From assembly GCA_013112585.1 (NCBI GenBank), contig JABFGH010000023.1:1-64000 (forward strand): a stretch of DNA of 64,000 nucleotides. Direction: 5' to 3'. Positions 1-8,351 of the stretch are shown piece after piece. The position numbers and the translations under genes were made by a program. This stretch comes from Ignavibacteriota bacterium. Lineage in GTDB: Bacteria > Bacteroidota > Ignavibacteria > Ignavibacteriales > Melioribacteraceae. Below the pieces are notes generated by a model, which was not told the origin of the DNA, did not search any database, and saw only the letters and a program-made list of their open reading frames with translations. Each line of letters begins with the position of its first letter. Position 1 is the stretch's first letter.

Positions 1-72
1 TTTTCCTTCTAAAACCGAGTTTATTACTTTTATTTTAAAGGATTCACTATACTTTCTTTTTTGTTTTTTCAT
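1..72 (-). CDS. IS3-family transposase OrfA, N-terminal fragment (cut by window edge)
   Basis: An ATG on the minus strand at 72 opens a frame that runs off the left edge. Its 24 visible residues begin MKKQKRKYSESFKIKVINSV, the basic N-terminus plus first helix typical of IS3/IS911-type OrfA helix-turn-helix proteins (R-x-Y-S-x-x-F-K). In that family OrfA binds the insertion-sequence ends and is fused to the OrfB integrase by frameshifting; OrfB would lie outside the window. The AT-rich terminus with a small palindrome directly upstream (91-109) supports an IS. Only 24 residues are visible, so the subgroup cannot be assigned. Confidence 0.6.
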   Translation of the reverse strand, partial: MKKQKRKYSESFKIKVINSVLEGK

Positions 73-122
73 ACTTTTGTCCTGGTTTTTGTTGACTTTT
101 TTAGTCAACCTATTTCAGGACT
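1..122 (-). mobile_element. Right end of an IS3-like insertion sequence
   Basis: Between the OrfA start (72) and about 122 lie a GTTGACT / AGTCAAC inverted repeat (91-97 and 103-109, T-rich loop) and, reading inward from the outer end, GTCCTGAAATAGG (minus strand). The compact, AT-rich layout with the transposase start about 50 bp from the element tip fits an IS3-family left end read on the minus strand. The exact tip and any target-site duplication cannot be fixed because the other end is outside the window. Confidence 0.45.
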
Positions 123-136
123 ATACAAACTTTTAA

Positions 137-212
137 TGTCATTGCGAATCCCGATGTTCTTTTCGGGATGAAGCAATCTCCTGATAGCAGTAGATTGCTT
201 CGGGGGTAAACT
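137..212 (+). repeat. Dispersed GAAGCAATCT palindromic repeat, copy 1
   Basis: After TCATTGCGA come a small hairpin (ATCCCGA 148-154 with TCGGGAT 163-169) and a perfect 10-bp inverted repeat, GAAGCAATCT (170-179) and AGATTGCTTC (192-201), with a 12-nt loop. A second copy with the same arms and loop length lies at 22531-22580 in the opposite orientation. This is a REP-like intergenic element. No gene was found between 123 and 259. Confidence 0.7.
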
Positions 213-259
213 CTTCACAATAACAATTTAAAATTTAAATAAAAAAAATACTTGGGTTT

Positions 260-934
260 TTATAAATCCAATTCAAAAATTATTTTTTCTAACGCTGCAC
301 CCCAAAGTTTATAACCCTCTGCATTTAAGTGCACGCCATCTGTTGTGTACTCATCTATCAATGCATAGCCGTCAGATAAAACACTATTCACATTTAAATA
401 GATTAAATCCTTTTCCAATGCTAATTTTTTCAATAGGGAATTGAGCTTGGCGACTTCCTCATTCTTTTCAATGTGCCGCTTCCATTGCGGCGAAACAAAA
501 AGCGTTGATTGAATAACGGGTATAATATTATTATCGATTAAACGATTTACGATTTTTGAATAGTTTGCGAAAACTGTCTCAACGGGAATATCATCATAAA
601 GATCATTGATGCCGCCCATAATAAAACAGTACTTTGGGCTGATTGAAATTATGTTATCAAGACGAAGTAAAAACTTTGATGTAATGTCTCGTGAAATTCC
701 CCGATTAGCAATCTTGTCGTAACTAAGTAATTCATTCCAGTTAACACCCTGTGTTATTGAATTGCCGAGCATTACTATTTTTACATCTTTTAATTTATAC
801 ACACTATGCAATTCAGTTTGATGGTTATAAACTTTATCGCGTATTGAGATATGAGGTTTCTCATCTTTTTTTGTGCATGATAAAATCATTAAAGAAAAAA
901 AGAGAGCTGAAAAAAATAAATAAAATTTACGCAT
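260..934 (-). CDS. SGNH/GDSL-type esterase lipoprotein
   Basis: A secreted lipoprotein with an SGNH hydrolase fold, likely an esterase or acetyl-ester hydrolase acting on a carbohydrate or lipid in the periplasm or at the outer membrane. The start is placed at the ATG at 934, because the protein then opens with a clean lipoprotein signal (MRKFYLFF...LMILSC, lipobox Cys20); a longer frame from 955 would overlap the upstream gene. Block I is GNSIT with Ser59, block III is GGIND (Asn110), and block V is DGVH (Asp199, His202), so the catalytic set is complete. At 224 aa it has normal length for the family. It follows the ArsC-like gene by 2 bp and is probably cotranscribed with it. Substrate unknown. 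Confidence 0.85.
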   Translation of the reverse strand: MRKFYLFFSALFFSLMILSCTKKDEKPHISIRDKVYNHQTELHSVYKLKDVKIVMLGNSITQGVNWNELLSYDKIANRGISRDITSKFLLRLDNIISISPKYCFIMGGINDLYDDIPVETVFANYSKIVNRLIDNNIIPVIQSTLFVSPQWKRHIEKNEEVAKLNSLLKKLALEKDLIYLNVNSVLSDGYALIDEYTTDGVHLNAEGYKLWGAALEKIIFELDL

Positions 935-936
935 AG

Positions 937-1269
937 TTATTCCCAAGTTTTCCAAACATCCGGTTCAAATCCAATTGTAGATTGTTTACCGTTTCTAACA
1001 ATCGGTGTTTTAAATAAAAGGGGATCTTCGAGAAGTTCTTCTTCAATATCAAAAACCATATAAGCTAAATTCCGTTTGTTGAATTGCTTGCCTTCTTTGT
1101 CAATCAGATGTTCAATGTCGTAAACGCGTTTTATGTTTTCCAGTTCTCCTTTGCTAACACCTTTAATTGTTAAATCCCTAAACTGGTATTGAATATTTCG
1201 CTCCTTAAAATATCGTTCAGCTTTTTGTGTATCGCGGCATTTTTTTGTGCCCATAATTTGAATGTTCAT
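937..1269 (-). CDS. ArsC/Spx-family glutaredoxin-fold protein
   Basis: A 110-aa protein of the ArsC/Spx/YffB family with a thioredoxin-like fold. It begins MNIQIMGTKKCRDTQKAERY, with one cysteine (Cys11) in the position of the catalytic Cys of arsenate reductase, and ends with the family-typical block TPIVRNGKQSTIGFEPDVW. No other cysteine is present, so a CxxC redox pair like that of Spx is absent. Whether it reduces arsenate with glutathione/glutaredoxin or is an uncharacterised YffB-like protein cannot be told. No ars operon genes are nearby, and the partner is the SGNH esterase 2 bp downstream. Confidence 0.8.
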   Translation of the reverse strand: MNIQIMGTKKCRDTQKAERYFKERNIQYQFRDLTIKGVSKGELENIKRVYDIEHLIDKEGKQFNKRNLAYMVFDIEEELLEDPLLFKTPIVRNGKQSTIGFEPDVWKTWE

Positions 1270-1527
1270 ACTTTCTTTTTTTTATTTAAAAATATTAACT
1301 CTTTAATTTAATAATATTGAATAAATCATTTGTAAAATAGAGTAATGCTAATTCTTTAAATAATTAAGTAAAATATTTTAATCGAAAAAAATAAAATTTA
1401 ACCGGCAATAAATTTCAAAATAGTTTTTACAAAAAGCTGAACAAAAATTTGGTTACCCGGCAAGTTAATGTGGTTGATAGTTATACCTTATTTTCACCAA
1501 GGTTTTTTCACTTTATGTTCCCGCTAA

Positions 1528-1562
1528 TTAAAAAAAATGACTGAAGCGTGTTTGCTCCAGTC
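1528..1562 (-). terminator. Rho-independent terminator of the TM1266-like gene
   Basis: On the minus strand GACTGGAGC (1554-1562) pairs with GCTTCAGTC (1539-1547), one mismatch and a 6-nt loop, followed by a run of about nine T. It sits 14 bp past the stop of the gene ending at 1576. Confidence 0.75.
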
Positions 1563-1575
1563 TAAATTGAAAAAA

Positions 1576-1833
1576 CTATTCTACTTCAAGTTCAACAAGT
1601 TTTGATGAAACACCCGGCAGCAATGATATTTTACGGCTTAGTTCTTCTTTGTCTTCTTCCTTCCCATATAACTCTAAAATTAATAATCCTTCATCCGAAC
1701 AATTTTCTAATACACCATCATGAATTCCGAGCCGAGTTTTAATTAAGCATCCCCAAGCGGTAAGTATTTGCTGTACCTTAACTGCTTCTTCCTTTCTTTT
1801 TCCGATAAGAATTAATAAAACTGATTTTTTCAT
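1576..1833 (-). CDS. TM1266-family iron-only hydrogenase system regulator-like protein
   Basis: An 85-aa protein with an ACT-like/NikR C-terminal-like fold. The hallmarks seen are VLLILIGKR near the start, the central GCLIKTRLGIHDG block and the closing LPGVSSKLVEL, which matches the conserved LPGVSSK ending of the TM1266 family. Members usually sit beside [FeFe]-hydrogenase maturation genes (hydE, hydF, hydG) and are proposed to regulate them. None of those genes is in this window, so it is an orphan here. Transcribed alone, with its own terminator at 1528-1562. Function is inferred by family only. Confidence 0.75.
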   Translation of the reverse strand: MKKSVLLILIGKRKEEAVKVQQILTAWGCLIKTRLGIHDGVLENCSDEGLLILELYGKEEDKEELSRKISLLPGVSSKLVELEVE

Positions 1834-1949
1834 TTTGAACCTCTATTATAGATAAGAAAATTTGAAACTGTGAATCAAAATTAGCTAAATGGGCTAATCT
1901 AATCAATGATATGCCAGTTTATTATTAATAGAAATAAGGAGTATAAAAA

Positions 1950-2129
1950 ATGATTAATGTTGAAGAGACAAATATTATTAACCCGGTTTGTCCTCATTGC
2001 GGCGAGGAAATAACAAAAGTATTTGCCCGACTTATGTCAACGGCTTTTGGTAAAAGGTATATTTATTTTTGTTCACTATGCAAAAAGGTTATAGGAGTTT
2101 CTCAGAGAAAAGGATTTTGGATGGGCTGA
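1950..2129 (+). CDS. Small zinc-ribbon protein (59 aa)
   Basis: A short gene starting at ATG 1950 with a strong ribosome-binding site, AAGGAG, at 1936-1941. The 59-residue product has two CxxC knuckles, CPHC (Cys14, Cys17) and CSLC (Cys41, Cys44), spaced 23 residues apart as in a zinc ribbon, and ends with KGFWMG. It resembles conserved zinc-ribbon proteins of Bacteroidota/Chlorobi but no specific function is recognised. It lies in a 338-bp gap between the TM1266-like gene (divergent) and the serine hydrolase (same strand). The zinc site and the SD make a real gene likely. Confidence 0.75.
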   Translation: MINVEETNIINPVCPHCGEEITKVFARLMSTAFGKRYIYFCSLCKKVIGVSQRKGFWMG

Positions 2130-2183
2130 TTAAAAAATCAAATTTGTATATTTAGTTTATTCATTAAATAATTGAGGGGACCT

Positions 2184-3905
2184 ATGAAAAAAAATATAAT
2201 TATTTTATTAACGCTGGTTCTGTTATCTGCTGTAAACTTATCTGCACAATCCAAAGTCGAAAAAATTGATGATTTAATTAACCGCTACAATGAATACAAC
2301 CTATTTAACGGCTCGGTATTAGTTGCGGAAGATGGTGAAGTGATCCTTAAAAAGGGATACGGATTTGCAAATATGGAGTATGATATTCCTAATGAACCCA
2401 AAACTGTATTTAGAATCGGTTCAATAACTAAACAGTTTGTAGCAACTTTAATAATGCAGTTAGTTGAAGAAGGTAAAATTAAATTAGATGAAAAAATGAC
2501 AACCTACCTGCCGAACTACAGAAAAGATACCGGCGATAAAGTTACTCTGTTTCATTTGCTTACACATACATCAGGAATACCAAGCTATACAAGCATTCCA
2601 AAGGTTTGGTCTGATTCACTCCGCTTAAAATATTCTTTAGATTATTTGATAGATAATTTCTGCCAGGGTGATTTAGAGTTTGAACCGGGTAAAGAATATA
2701 GCTACAACAATAGCGGATATGTTCTGCTTGGTAAAATTGTTGAAGTTATAACCGGGCAGTCATTGGCAGATGCATTGGATGAAAAAATATTTAAACCAGC
2801 CGGAATGGTGAATACCGGAATTGACGATGAGAGAAAAATAATAAAGAATCGCGCCTCGGGCTACGAGAGAACCTTTGATGGTTTTAGACGAACCGACTTT
2901 TTCAATATCACAAACGCTTTCGGCGCAGGTGCAATGTACTCAACAGTTGAAGACCTATTTTTATGGGATAGAATTTTATACACTGAAAAAATTATATCGG
3001 ATGAAACAAAAGAGAAAATGTTTACTCCCTACTTATCCAACTATGGTTTCGGCTGGGGTATTCTTAATGTGGTTATGGGTAAAGACAGCATTAAGATAGT
3101 TTCACACAGCGGGGGCTTAAACGGTTTTAATACGCGTATAACAAGGTTTGTTGATGATAACCATACAATTATTTTACTAAATAATTTTTCCGGGGCACCT
3201 TTAGGGGATTTATCAAAAAAAATCTCCAATATTCTTTATGATGAAAAATTTGAGTATCCGAAAAAATCAATAGCAGAACATCTTTATGAAATTATTGAAA
3301 GCAGCGATATCGGCACCGCACTAAGTTTATACCCGATGCTGAAAACGGAAGAAGGGGAATCATTTAATTTTGCTGAGCGGGAGTTAAATTCACTTGGCTA
3401 CTATTTACTGGGCAAAAATAGAATAGATGATGCCATAGAAATATTTAAACTTAATATTGAAGCGTATCCCGATGCGTTTAATGTATATGACAGTATGGGA
3501 GAGGCTTATATGATTGCCGGGAATAATGATCTTGCAATTAAAAATTATAAAAAATCTGTTGATCTTAATCCAAAAAATTTTGGCGGCATTGAAAAACTGA
3601 AAGAGCTTGGTGTTGAAATTGAAGAACCGAAGAAAGTTGATGTTCCTGAACAATTGCTTAATAGTTATGTTGGCAAATATAAATTAGCAGAGGGATTTTT
3701 TATTACAATCACGGTAGAAGGAAATAGAATATTCGAGCAGGCAACTGGTCAGCAGAAATTTGAAATTTTTCCCGAAACGGCTACAAAGTTTTATCTAAAG
3801 GTTGTTCCCGCCGAAATAGAATTTTTTATGAATGACAAAGGTAAAGTTCATAAAATGGTTCTATATCAAAATGGAAATGAAATGCCGGGAGAGAAAGTAG
3901 AGTAA
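2184..3905 (+). CDS. Serine hydrolase (beta-lactamase/AmpC fold) with C-terminal TPR
   Basis: An exported class C beta-lactamase-like serine hydrolase of 573 aa. A TTG at 2172 would extend the frame, but GAGGGG at 2174-2179 is the ribosome-binding site for the ATG at 2184, which gives a clean signal peptide ending about NLSAQ. The catalytic SxxK is SITK (Ser80, Lys83), the YxN motif is YNN in YSYNNSGY (about residue 175), and the third box is HSGG (about 310). A TPR segment (about 385-475) and a DUF3471-like beta domain follow. Such proteins are usually D-aminopeptidases or esterases on peptides or peptidoglycan rather than resistance enzymes. A related enzyme without TPR is at 50168-51613. 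Confidence 0.85.
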   Translation: MKKNIIILLTLVLLSAVNLSAQSKVEKIDDLINRYNEYNLFNGSVLVAEDGEVILKKGYGFANMEYDIPNEPKTVFRIGSITKQFVATLIMQLVEEGKIKLDEKMTTYLPNYRKDTGDKVTLFHLLTHTSGIPSYTSIPKVWSDSLRLKYSLDYLIDNFCQGDLEFEPGKEYSYNNSGYVLLGKIVEVITGQSLADALDEKIFKPAGMVNTGIDDERKIIKNRASGYERTFDGFRRTDFFNITNAFGAGAMYSTVEDLFLWDRILYTEKIISDETKEKMFTPYLSNYGFGWGILNVVMGKDSIKIVSHSGGLNGFNTRITRFVDDNHTIILLNNFSGAPLGDLSKKISNILYDEKFEYPKKSIAEHLYEIIESSDIGTALSLYPMLKTEEGESFNFAERELNSLGYYLLGKNRIDDAIEIFKLNIEAYPDAFNVYDSMGEAYMIAGNNDLAIKNYKKSVDLNPKNFGGIEKLKELGVEIEEPKKVDVPEQLLNSYVGKYKLAEGFFITITVEGNRIFEQATGQQKFEIFPETATKFYLKVVPAEIEFFMNDKGKVHKMVLYQNGNEMPGEKVE

Positions 3906-3940
3906 TATTTATAACTAAAAAATAGAGAAGGAAAGAATTT

Positions 3941-4873
3941 ATGTATGCTCTTGAGGTTAAAGAATTAACAAAAAAGTTCGGCAATTTAACGGCGGTGAAC
4001 AAAGCTTCCTTTAAAGTTCCTGAAGGCTCAATATTTGGACTGATAGGAAGAAACGGTGCCGGCAAAACTACAACAATTAGAATGATGATGAATATATACA
4101 TGCCCGATAGCGGAGAGGTAATATTAAGAGGCGCAGTTGTTGGGCAGGATTTTAAGGATAAAGTTGGCTATTTACCTGAAGAAAGAGGCTTGTATAAAAA
4201 AATGAAAGTTTTAGAAACACTTTTATTTTTTGCCGAACTCAAAGGAAAAACCGGAAGAGATGTTCAGAAGAAAGCAAAGGAGTATCTTGAAAGATTTAAT
4301 TTATCAGACAGAATGAATTCAAAAATTGAGGACCTCTCAAAAGGTAATCAGCAGAAGGTGCAGTTTATTGCAACCATCCTTCACGATCCTGAATTTTTAA
4401 TTCTGGATGAACCGTTTTCAGGACTGGATCCGATCAATACAAACATTCTTAAAGAAATTATTCTTGAAAAAAAGAAAGAAGGAAAAGTTATTTTATTCTC
4501 TACTCACTTAATGGATTTTGCAGAAAAAATGTGCGATCATATTGCAATAATTAACAACGGTGAAATAATTCTTGAAGGTTCGCTTACTGATCTTAAAAAG
4601 AAATTTGCCAAAAGCAATGTAAGTTTAAGCTACGAAGGCGATATTGGCTTTTTAAAGGATCAGCCATTTATTAAAAAGGTTGAAGACTTTGGCAATACTA
4701 CCGGAATTCGTGTTAAAAGTCCTGAGCAAATTCAAGAACTTCTAAAATTATTGGTTCAGCATAATATTACTGTTAAAAAATTTGATGCTAATGATATTTC
4801 ACTTCATGAAATTTTTGTTGAAACTGCCGGTGGTGATGCCGAACTAATTAATGAGGAGGTACACAATGGCTAA
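3941..4873 (+). CDS. ABC transporter ATP-binding protein (NatA/DUF4162 type)
   Basis: The 310-aa nucleotide-binding subunit of an ABC-2 type exporter. Walker A is GRNGAGKTT (about 36-44), the signature is LSKGNQQKVQF, Walker B is FLILDEPFSGLDP, and the H-loop is STHLM. A DUF4162 domain closes the chain, as in NatA-like ATPases of Na+-efflux or lipid-export systems. It overlaps the permease gene by 8 bp, so the two are translationally coupled. The nearest RBS is GAGAAGGAAAG before the ATG. The exported substrate is not determined by sequence. Confidence 0.92.
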   Translation: MYALEVKELTKKFGNLTAVNKASFKVPEGSIFGLIGRNGAGKTTTIRMMMNIYMPDSGEVILRGAVVGQDFKDKVGYLPEERGLYKKMKVLETLLFFAELKGKTGRDVQKKAKEYLERFNLSDRMNSKIEDLSKGNQQKVQFIATILHDPEFLILDEPFSGLDPINTNILKEIILEKKKEGKVILFSTHLMDFAEKMCDHIAIINNGEIILEGSLTDLKKKFAKSNVSLSYEGDIGFLKDQPFIKKVEDFGNTTGIRVKSPEQIQELLKLLVQHNITVKKFDANDISLHEIFVETAGGDAELINEEVHNG

Positions 4874-6134
4874 GATGAGAACACTATCAATTATTAAACG
4901 TGAGCTTAGAGAAAAACTGCTTTCAAAGACATTTATTTTTATGACGATCCTGTTGCCTGTTCTGATGTTTGGACTTCTTGGTTTTCAGGCATTGCTTATA
5001 AATTACCAAGGTGAGAATGATGTTAATTTAGAAGTAGTTTCTGAAATTCCTGATCTAAATGATGATTTAAAAGTTGAGTTTGATGAACGATCCTTTGTTA
5101 AGGACAGTGTCTATTCAATTAGTTATAGTTATATGAGCAAAACTGAATTCGATGAACACGTAAAAAATAAAAATGCTCAATTGATAAGTGAAGAAATTAC
5201 GGGTATAGTTTTTATTCCTAAAGAGGCATTGCAGAATAAGAAATTTGAATACTATTCAAAAACTCCAAAGAATATATCTTTACTTAGAAAAGTTCGTCCG
5301 GTTATTAACAACACACTTGTTAAAACTTTTTTTAAGGGTAGAGATATAACCGATGAAGAATTAACATTTGCCGGCAACAGCATTGAAGTTACCGAATTTA
5401 AAATTTCTGAAGGGGAAGAGGCGGAAGAAGAAGGAGTTGGAAATTTGATACTGGCTTACATCTTCGCGTTTCTCCTTTATATTAGTTTATTGATGATGGG
5501 TTCTATAACAATGCAGTCGGTAATTCAGGAAAAGAGCAATAGAATTGTGGAGGTACTTCTTTCTTCAGTGAGCAGCAGAGATTTAATGGCGGGGAAAATA
5601 CTGGGTGCGTCAATAACGGGCTTGCTGCAAATGGCAATTTGGCTTTTACCTGTTATGCTGTTAATTTCAACATCATGGTTTGTGCTTCCGGCAAAGTTTA
5701 TTCTCGATATTTCAATGTATCATCTACTTTACTTACTGATAAATTTCTTTATAGGCTTAGTAACATTTATTGGTTTATTTGCAACCGTAGGTTCAATTTT
5801 TGAAAACGCACAAGAAGCACAATCGGGAATGTGGCCAATTATGATATTAATAATAGTTCCATTTTTTATCGCCCTTTCAATGATTCAGAATCCTGCAAAT
5901 CAAATTGCAGAGATTGCGTCGATGCTTCCATTTGCATCCATTATTGTTATGCCTGTTAAAATGACTCTTGTTGATGTACACCTTTGGCAGTTTATTTTAT
6001 CGATAGTTGTAAACATTACAACAATAGTTTTATTGTTTCCTTTTGCAGGTAAAATTTATAGAATTGGTATATTGCGAACAGGGAAAAAACCCTCTTGGGG
6101 AGAAGTAGTAAAGTGGCTGCGATTCAAAAATTAA
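4866..6134 (+). CDS. ABC-2 type permease (NatB-like)
   Basis: The membrane subunit paired with the ATPase just upstream. The start is the ATG at 4866, behind the Shine-Dalgarno GAGGAGG at 4853-4859 that lies inside the end of the ATPase gene; a frame starting at 4851 would swallow that site. One N-terminal helix is followed by a large extracytoplasmic domain (about 40-185) and then a cluster of about five or six C-terminal helices, with IQEKSNRIVEVLLSSVSS as the family-typical coupling loop. This layout is that of NatB/YhaP permeases (ABC2_membrane_3). About 422 aa, full length. A terminator follows at 6206-6244. Confidence 0.9.
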   Translation: MAKMRTLSIIKRELREKLLSKTFIFMTILLPVLMFGLLGFQALLINYQGENDVNLEVVSEIPDLNDDLKVEFDERSFVKDSVYSISYSYMSKTEFDEHVKNKNAQLISEEITGIVFIPKEALQNKKFEYYSKTPKNISLLRKVRPVINNTLVKTFFKGRDITDEELTFAGNSIEVTEFKISEGEEAEEEGVGNLILAYIFAFLLYISLLMMGSITMQSVIQEKSNRIVEVLLSSVSSRDLMAGKILGASITGLLQMAIWLLPVMLLISTSWFVLPAKFILDISMYHLLYLLINFFIGLVTFIGLFATVGSIFENAQEAQSGMWPIMILIIVPFFIALSMIQNPANQIAEIASMLPFASIIVMPVKMTLVDVHLWQFILSIVVNITTIVLLFPFAGKIYRIGILRTGKKPSWGEVVKWLRFKN

Positions 6135-6205
6135 ATTAGTTTTTAACTGTTATTTGGGATTTCAAATGATTGCTTTTGATGTTTCAAGTTTAAGTAAAAT
6201 TCTCA

Positions 6206-6244
6206 AAATGGGACACGGGATAAAATTCTATGTCCCATTTTTTT
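6206..6244 (+). terminator. Terminator of the ABC operon
   Basis: AAATGGGACA (6206-6215) pairs with TGTCCCATTT (6231-6240), a 10-bp stem with a 15-nt loop, followed by TTTT. It lies 70 bp after the permease stop. The rest of 6135-6396 shows no gene. Confidence 0.8.
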
Positions 6245-6396
6245 ATTGCATAGAAATTCTTTAAATCACTAATAAGGCGATAAAAACAAAAATATTTTAT
6301 AAATGAAGCAGAAATAAAGAGCTCAATTAATGGCGGTACAGAAGTTGAATAGGATGTATTAACTTTTAAAAAATCTAAAACAAAAGGAGATTCACA

Positions 6397-8226
6397 ATGA
6401 AAAGTTTTTTAACTTTTTTAGTATTGTTTATAGTTGCGGGGTCTATTTTTGCACAGCAAAATTGTCCGCCCAACATGACAAACTACTGGAAATTAGATGA
6501 AACCACAGGCGCACCTTATGTTGATTCCTTTGGTGCCGATGATGCACAATCTGTAAACCCCCCTGTAGTAACTGACGGTATTTGCGGAAATGCTCAAAGG
6601 TTTGATGGTAGTAATCAAGAAGTTTACGTTCCGGTTAGCGAAACTTTTAATTGGGGAGTAGATGATAATTTTACAATTGAATATTGGTTAAAAGTAGAAA
6701 ATGATACTCCAGGCAACAAAGTTGCAATTGGTAGAGATGATAATCTATCGTCCCTTCACTGGTGGTCAGGCATTTTCAGCGGTGGAGATCCAAGCTTTAT
6801 ATTAGTTGATACGGACGGGACTGTTGGGGTGTTACGCGATAGCACTAGCATTATTGATGGCACCTGGCACCACATAGTTGCAATAAGAAATGCAGCTGTT
6901 GATTCTATATATTTGTGGGTTGATGGCGAATTAAAAGCTGCTAAACAGATTTTCTATTCTTCAGGATTTGAATCAACTACAAAAAATCTTGATATCGGGT
7001 ATTTAAATCTAACAAACAGATTTTATTTTAACGGTGTAATTGACGAAGTTGCACTTTATAATGATGCACTAACAAAAAATGAAATTGAAACTCATTATAC
7101 AAATGGATTAGCAGGAATTTGCTACTGTGATGATAACGGTGGTTCCAATCCCGACTATGTTTTACTTGCTGAAGAACAAATTAAACTTTACAGACAAAGA
7201 AGTTCTGTCGGTGATGTTCATAGTAATAGCTCAATAGTTTATAAACCAAACTGTTTTTGGTGGCAAGGTTATCAAACAGGTAATTTAAGTGCCTTAGGAG
7301 ATATTTACATTAAAAAAGGAAATACAATTGATGGCAATGCAACTGCAGGCGGGAATATTGAACTTTATGGTAACGCAGAAGTAACAGGCTCAATATCAAA
7401 AAATACATCAGTTGATTATGTGGAAATACCAACTGCTGATTTTACTGCCGGCGGAAATAATGTTTATGTTTCTTTCCGTCAATCGAAAGAACTTGAACCC
7501 GGTTCCTACGGGCACGTTAGAGTAAGATGGTTAGGTAAATTAAAACTAACCGCAGGTGATTATTATTTCGAATCATTGAGAACCGATTTTTATTCTAAAA
7601 TACTTGCAGACATTACAGATGGACCGGTAAATGTTTATGTCGTAGGAAAAATGAATCTCGGTCCAAAATCAACAGTTAAACCTATTCCCGCAGGAATTGA
7701 TGCTAGTGAAAGTTTAACTTTTACAACTCTGCACGCTAACAAAGTTTATCTTGGCGGATTTGGTCAATATTACGGTACTTATAATGCACCTAACGGTTAT
7801 GTAAAAGTTGGTTATTATACCAGACTGAAGGGAAGTATAGCGGCGAGAAAAATAACCGTATTGCGCGGAACTCAATTTGTACCGCATGGATACGATCAGC
7901 CGTTTGCCAAACAGCCGGACATGGATACTATTGAAGATGAAAATGAATCTAATATGATTGTTGAAGAATATGCATTAAACCAAAATTATCCTAATCCGTT
8001 TAACCCTTCAACAACGTTAAGTTTTACTTTACCTGAAGCAGGTAATGTAAATTTAACAATCTACGATTTGTTGGGTCAGAAGGTAGCAACATTGATTGAT
8101 GATAATATGTCAGCCGGATATCATTCCGCTGTATTTAATGCAAAAAACTTACCGAGTGGAATTTATATCTACAGATTGATATCAGAAAACTTTACCGAAA
8201 CTAAAAAGATGCAGCTGCTGAAGTAA
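6397..8226 (+). CDS. LamG-domain exported protein with T9SS sorting domain
   Basis: A 609-aa secreted protein behind the RBS AAAGGAG. A signal peptide ends near FAQQ. Residues about 22-240 form a LamG/concanavalin-like lectin domain (repeated W and D residues, NWGVDDNFTIEYWLK, WHHIVAIR, IDEVALYNDAL). Residues about 250-510 are a Gly/Asn-rich beta stack with GDIYIKKGNTIDGNATAGGN-like repeats, suggesting a beta-solenoid. The C-terminus (about 525-609) is a type IX sorting domain, NQNYPNPFNPSTTLSF ... GIYIYRL. It is probably a surface glycan-binding or adhesion protein. A paralogue starts at 63247. Terminator at 8281-8314. Confidence 0.85.
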   Translation: MKSFLTFLVLFIVAGSIFAQQNCPPNMTNYWKLDETTGAPYVDSFGADDAQSVNPPVVTDGICGNAQRFDGSNQEVYVPVSETFNWGVDDNFTIEYWLKVENDTPGNKVAIGRDDNLSSLHWWSGIFSGGDPSFILVDTDGTVGVLRDSTSIIDGTWHHIVAIRNAAVDSIYLWVDGELKAAKQIFYSSGFESTTKNLDIGYLNLTNRFYFNGVIDEVALYNDALTKNEIETHYTNGLAGICYCDDNGGSNPDYVLLAEEQIKLYRQRSSVGDVHSNSSIVYKPNCFWWQGYQTGNLSALGDIYIKKGNTIDGNATAGGNIELYGNAEVTGSISKNTSVDYVEIPTADFTAGGNNVYVSFRQSKELEPGSYGHVRVRWLGKLKLTAGDYYFESLRTDFYSKILADITDGPVNVYVVGKMNLGPKSTVKPIPAGIDASESLTFTTLHANKVYLGGFGQYYGTYNAPNGYVKVGYYTRLKGSIAARKITVLRGTQFVPHGYDQPFAKQPDMDTIEDENESNMIVEEYALNQNYPNPFNPSTTLSFTLPEAGNVNLTIYDLLGQKVATLIDDNMSAGYHSAVFNAKNLPSGIYIYRLISENFTETKKMQLLK

Positions 8227-8231
8227 AAAAG

Positions 8232-8266
8232 CAGAATACAGAATTCAGAATGTAGAAATCAGAATA
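8232..8266 (+). repeat. Heptad tandem array (CAGAATN x5)
   Basis: Five 7-nt units follow the LamG stop directly: CAGAATA, CAGAATT, CAGAATG, TAGAAAT, CAGAATA. It is one of a set of short-period arrays in intergenic DNA across the window. Confidence 0.8.
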
Positions 8267-8280
8267 AAATAATAAACAAG

Positions 8281-8314
8281 AAAGCCGCCTTCATTTATAC
8301 TTGGCGGCTTTTTT
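8281..8314 (+). terminator. Terminator after the LamG/T9SS gene
   Basis: AAAGCCGCC (8281-8289) pairs with GGCGGCTTT (8303-8311), followed by more T. It sits between convergent genes; the T run favours the plus strand. Confidence 0.85.
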
Positions 8315-8351
8315 ATTTTCCGAACATTTATAGCAAATATAATTATAGATT

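Noticed and set aside
1270..1527. Riboswitch or small RNA upstream of the ArsC-like gene
   Set aside because: The segment is AT-rich with no recognised conserved core.
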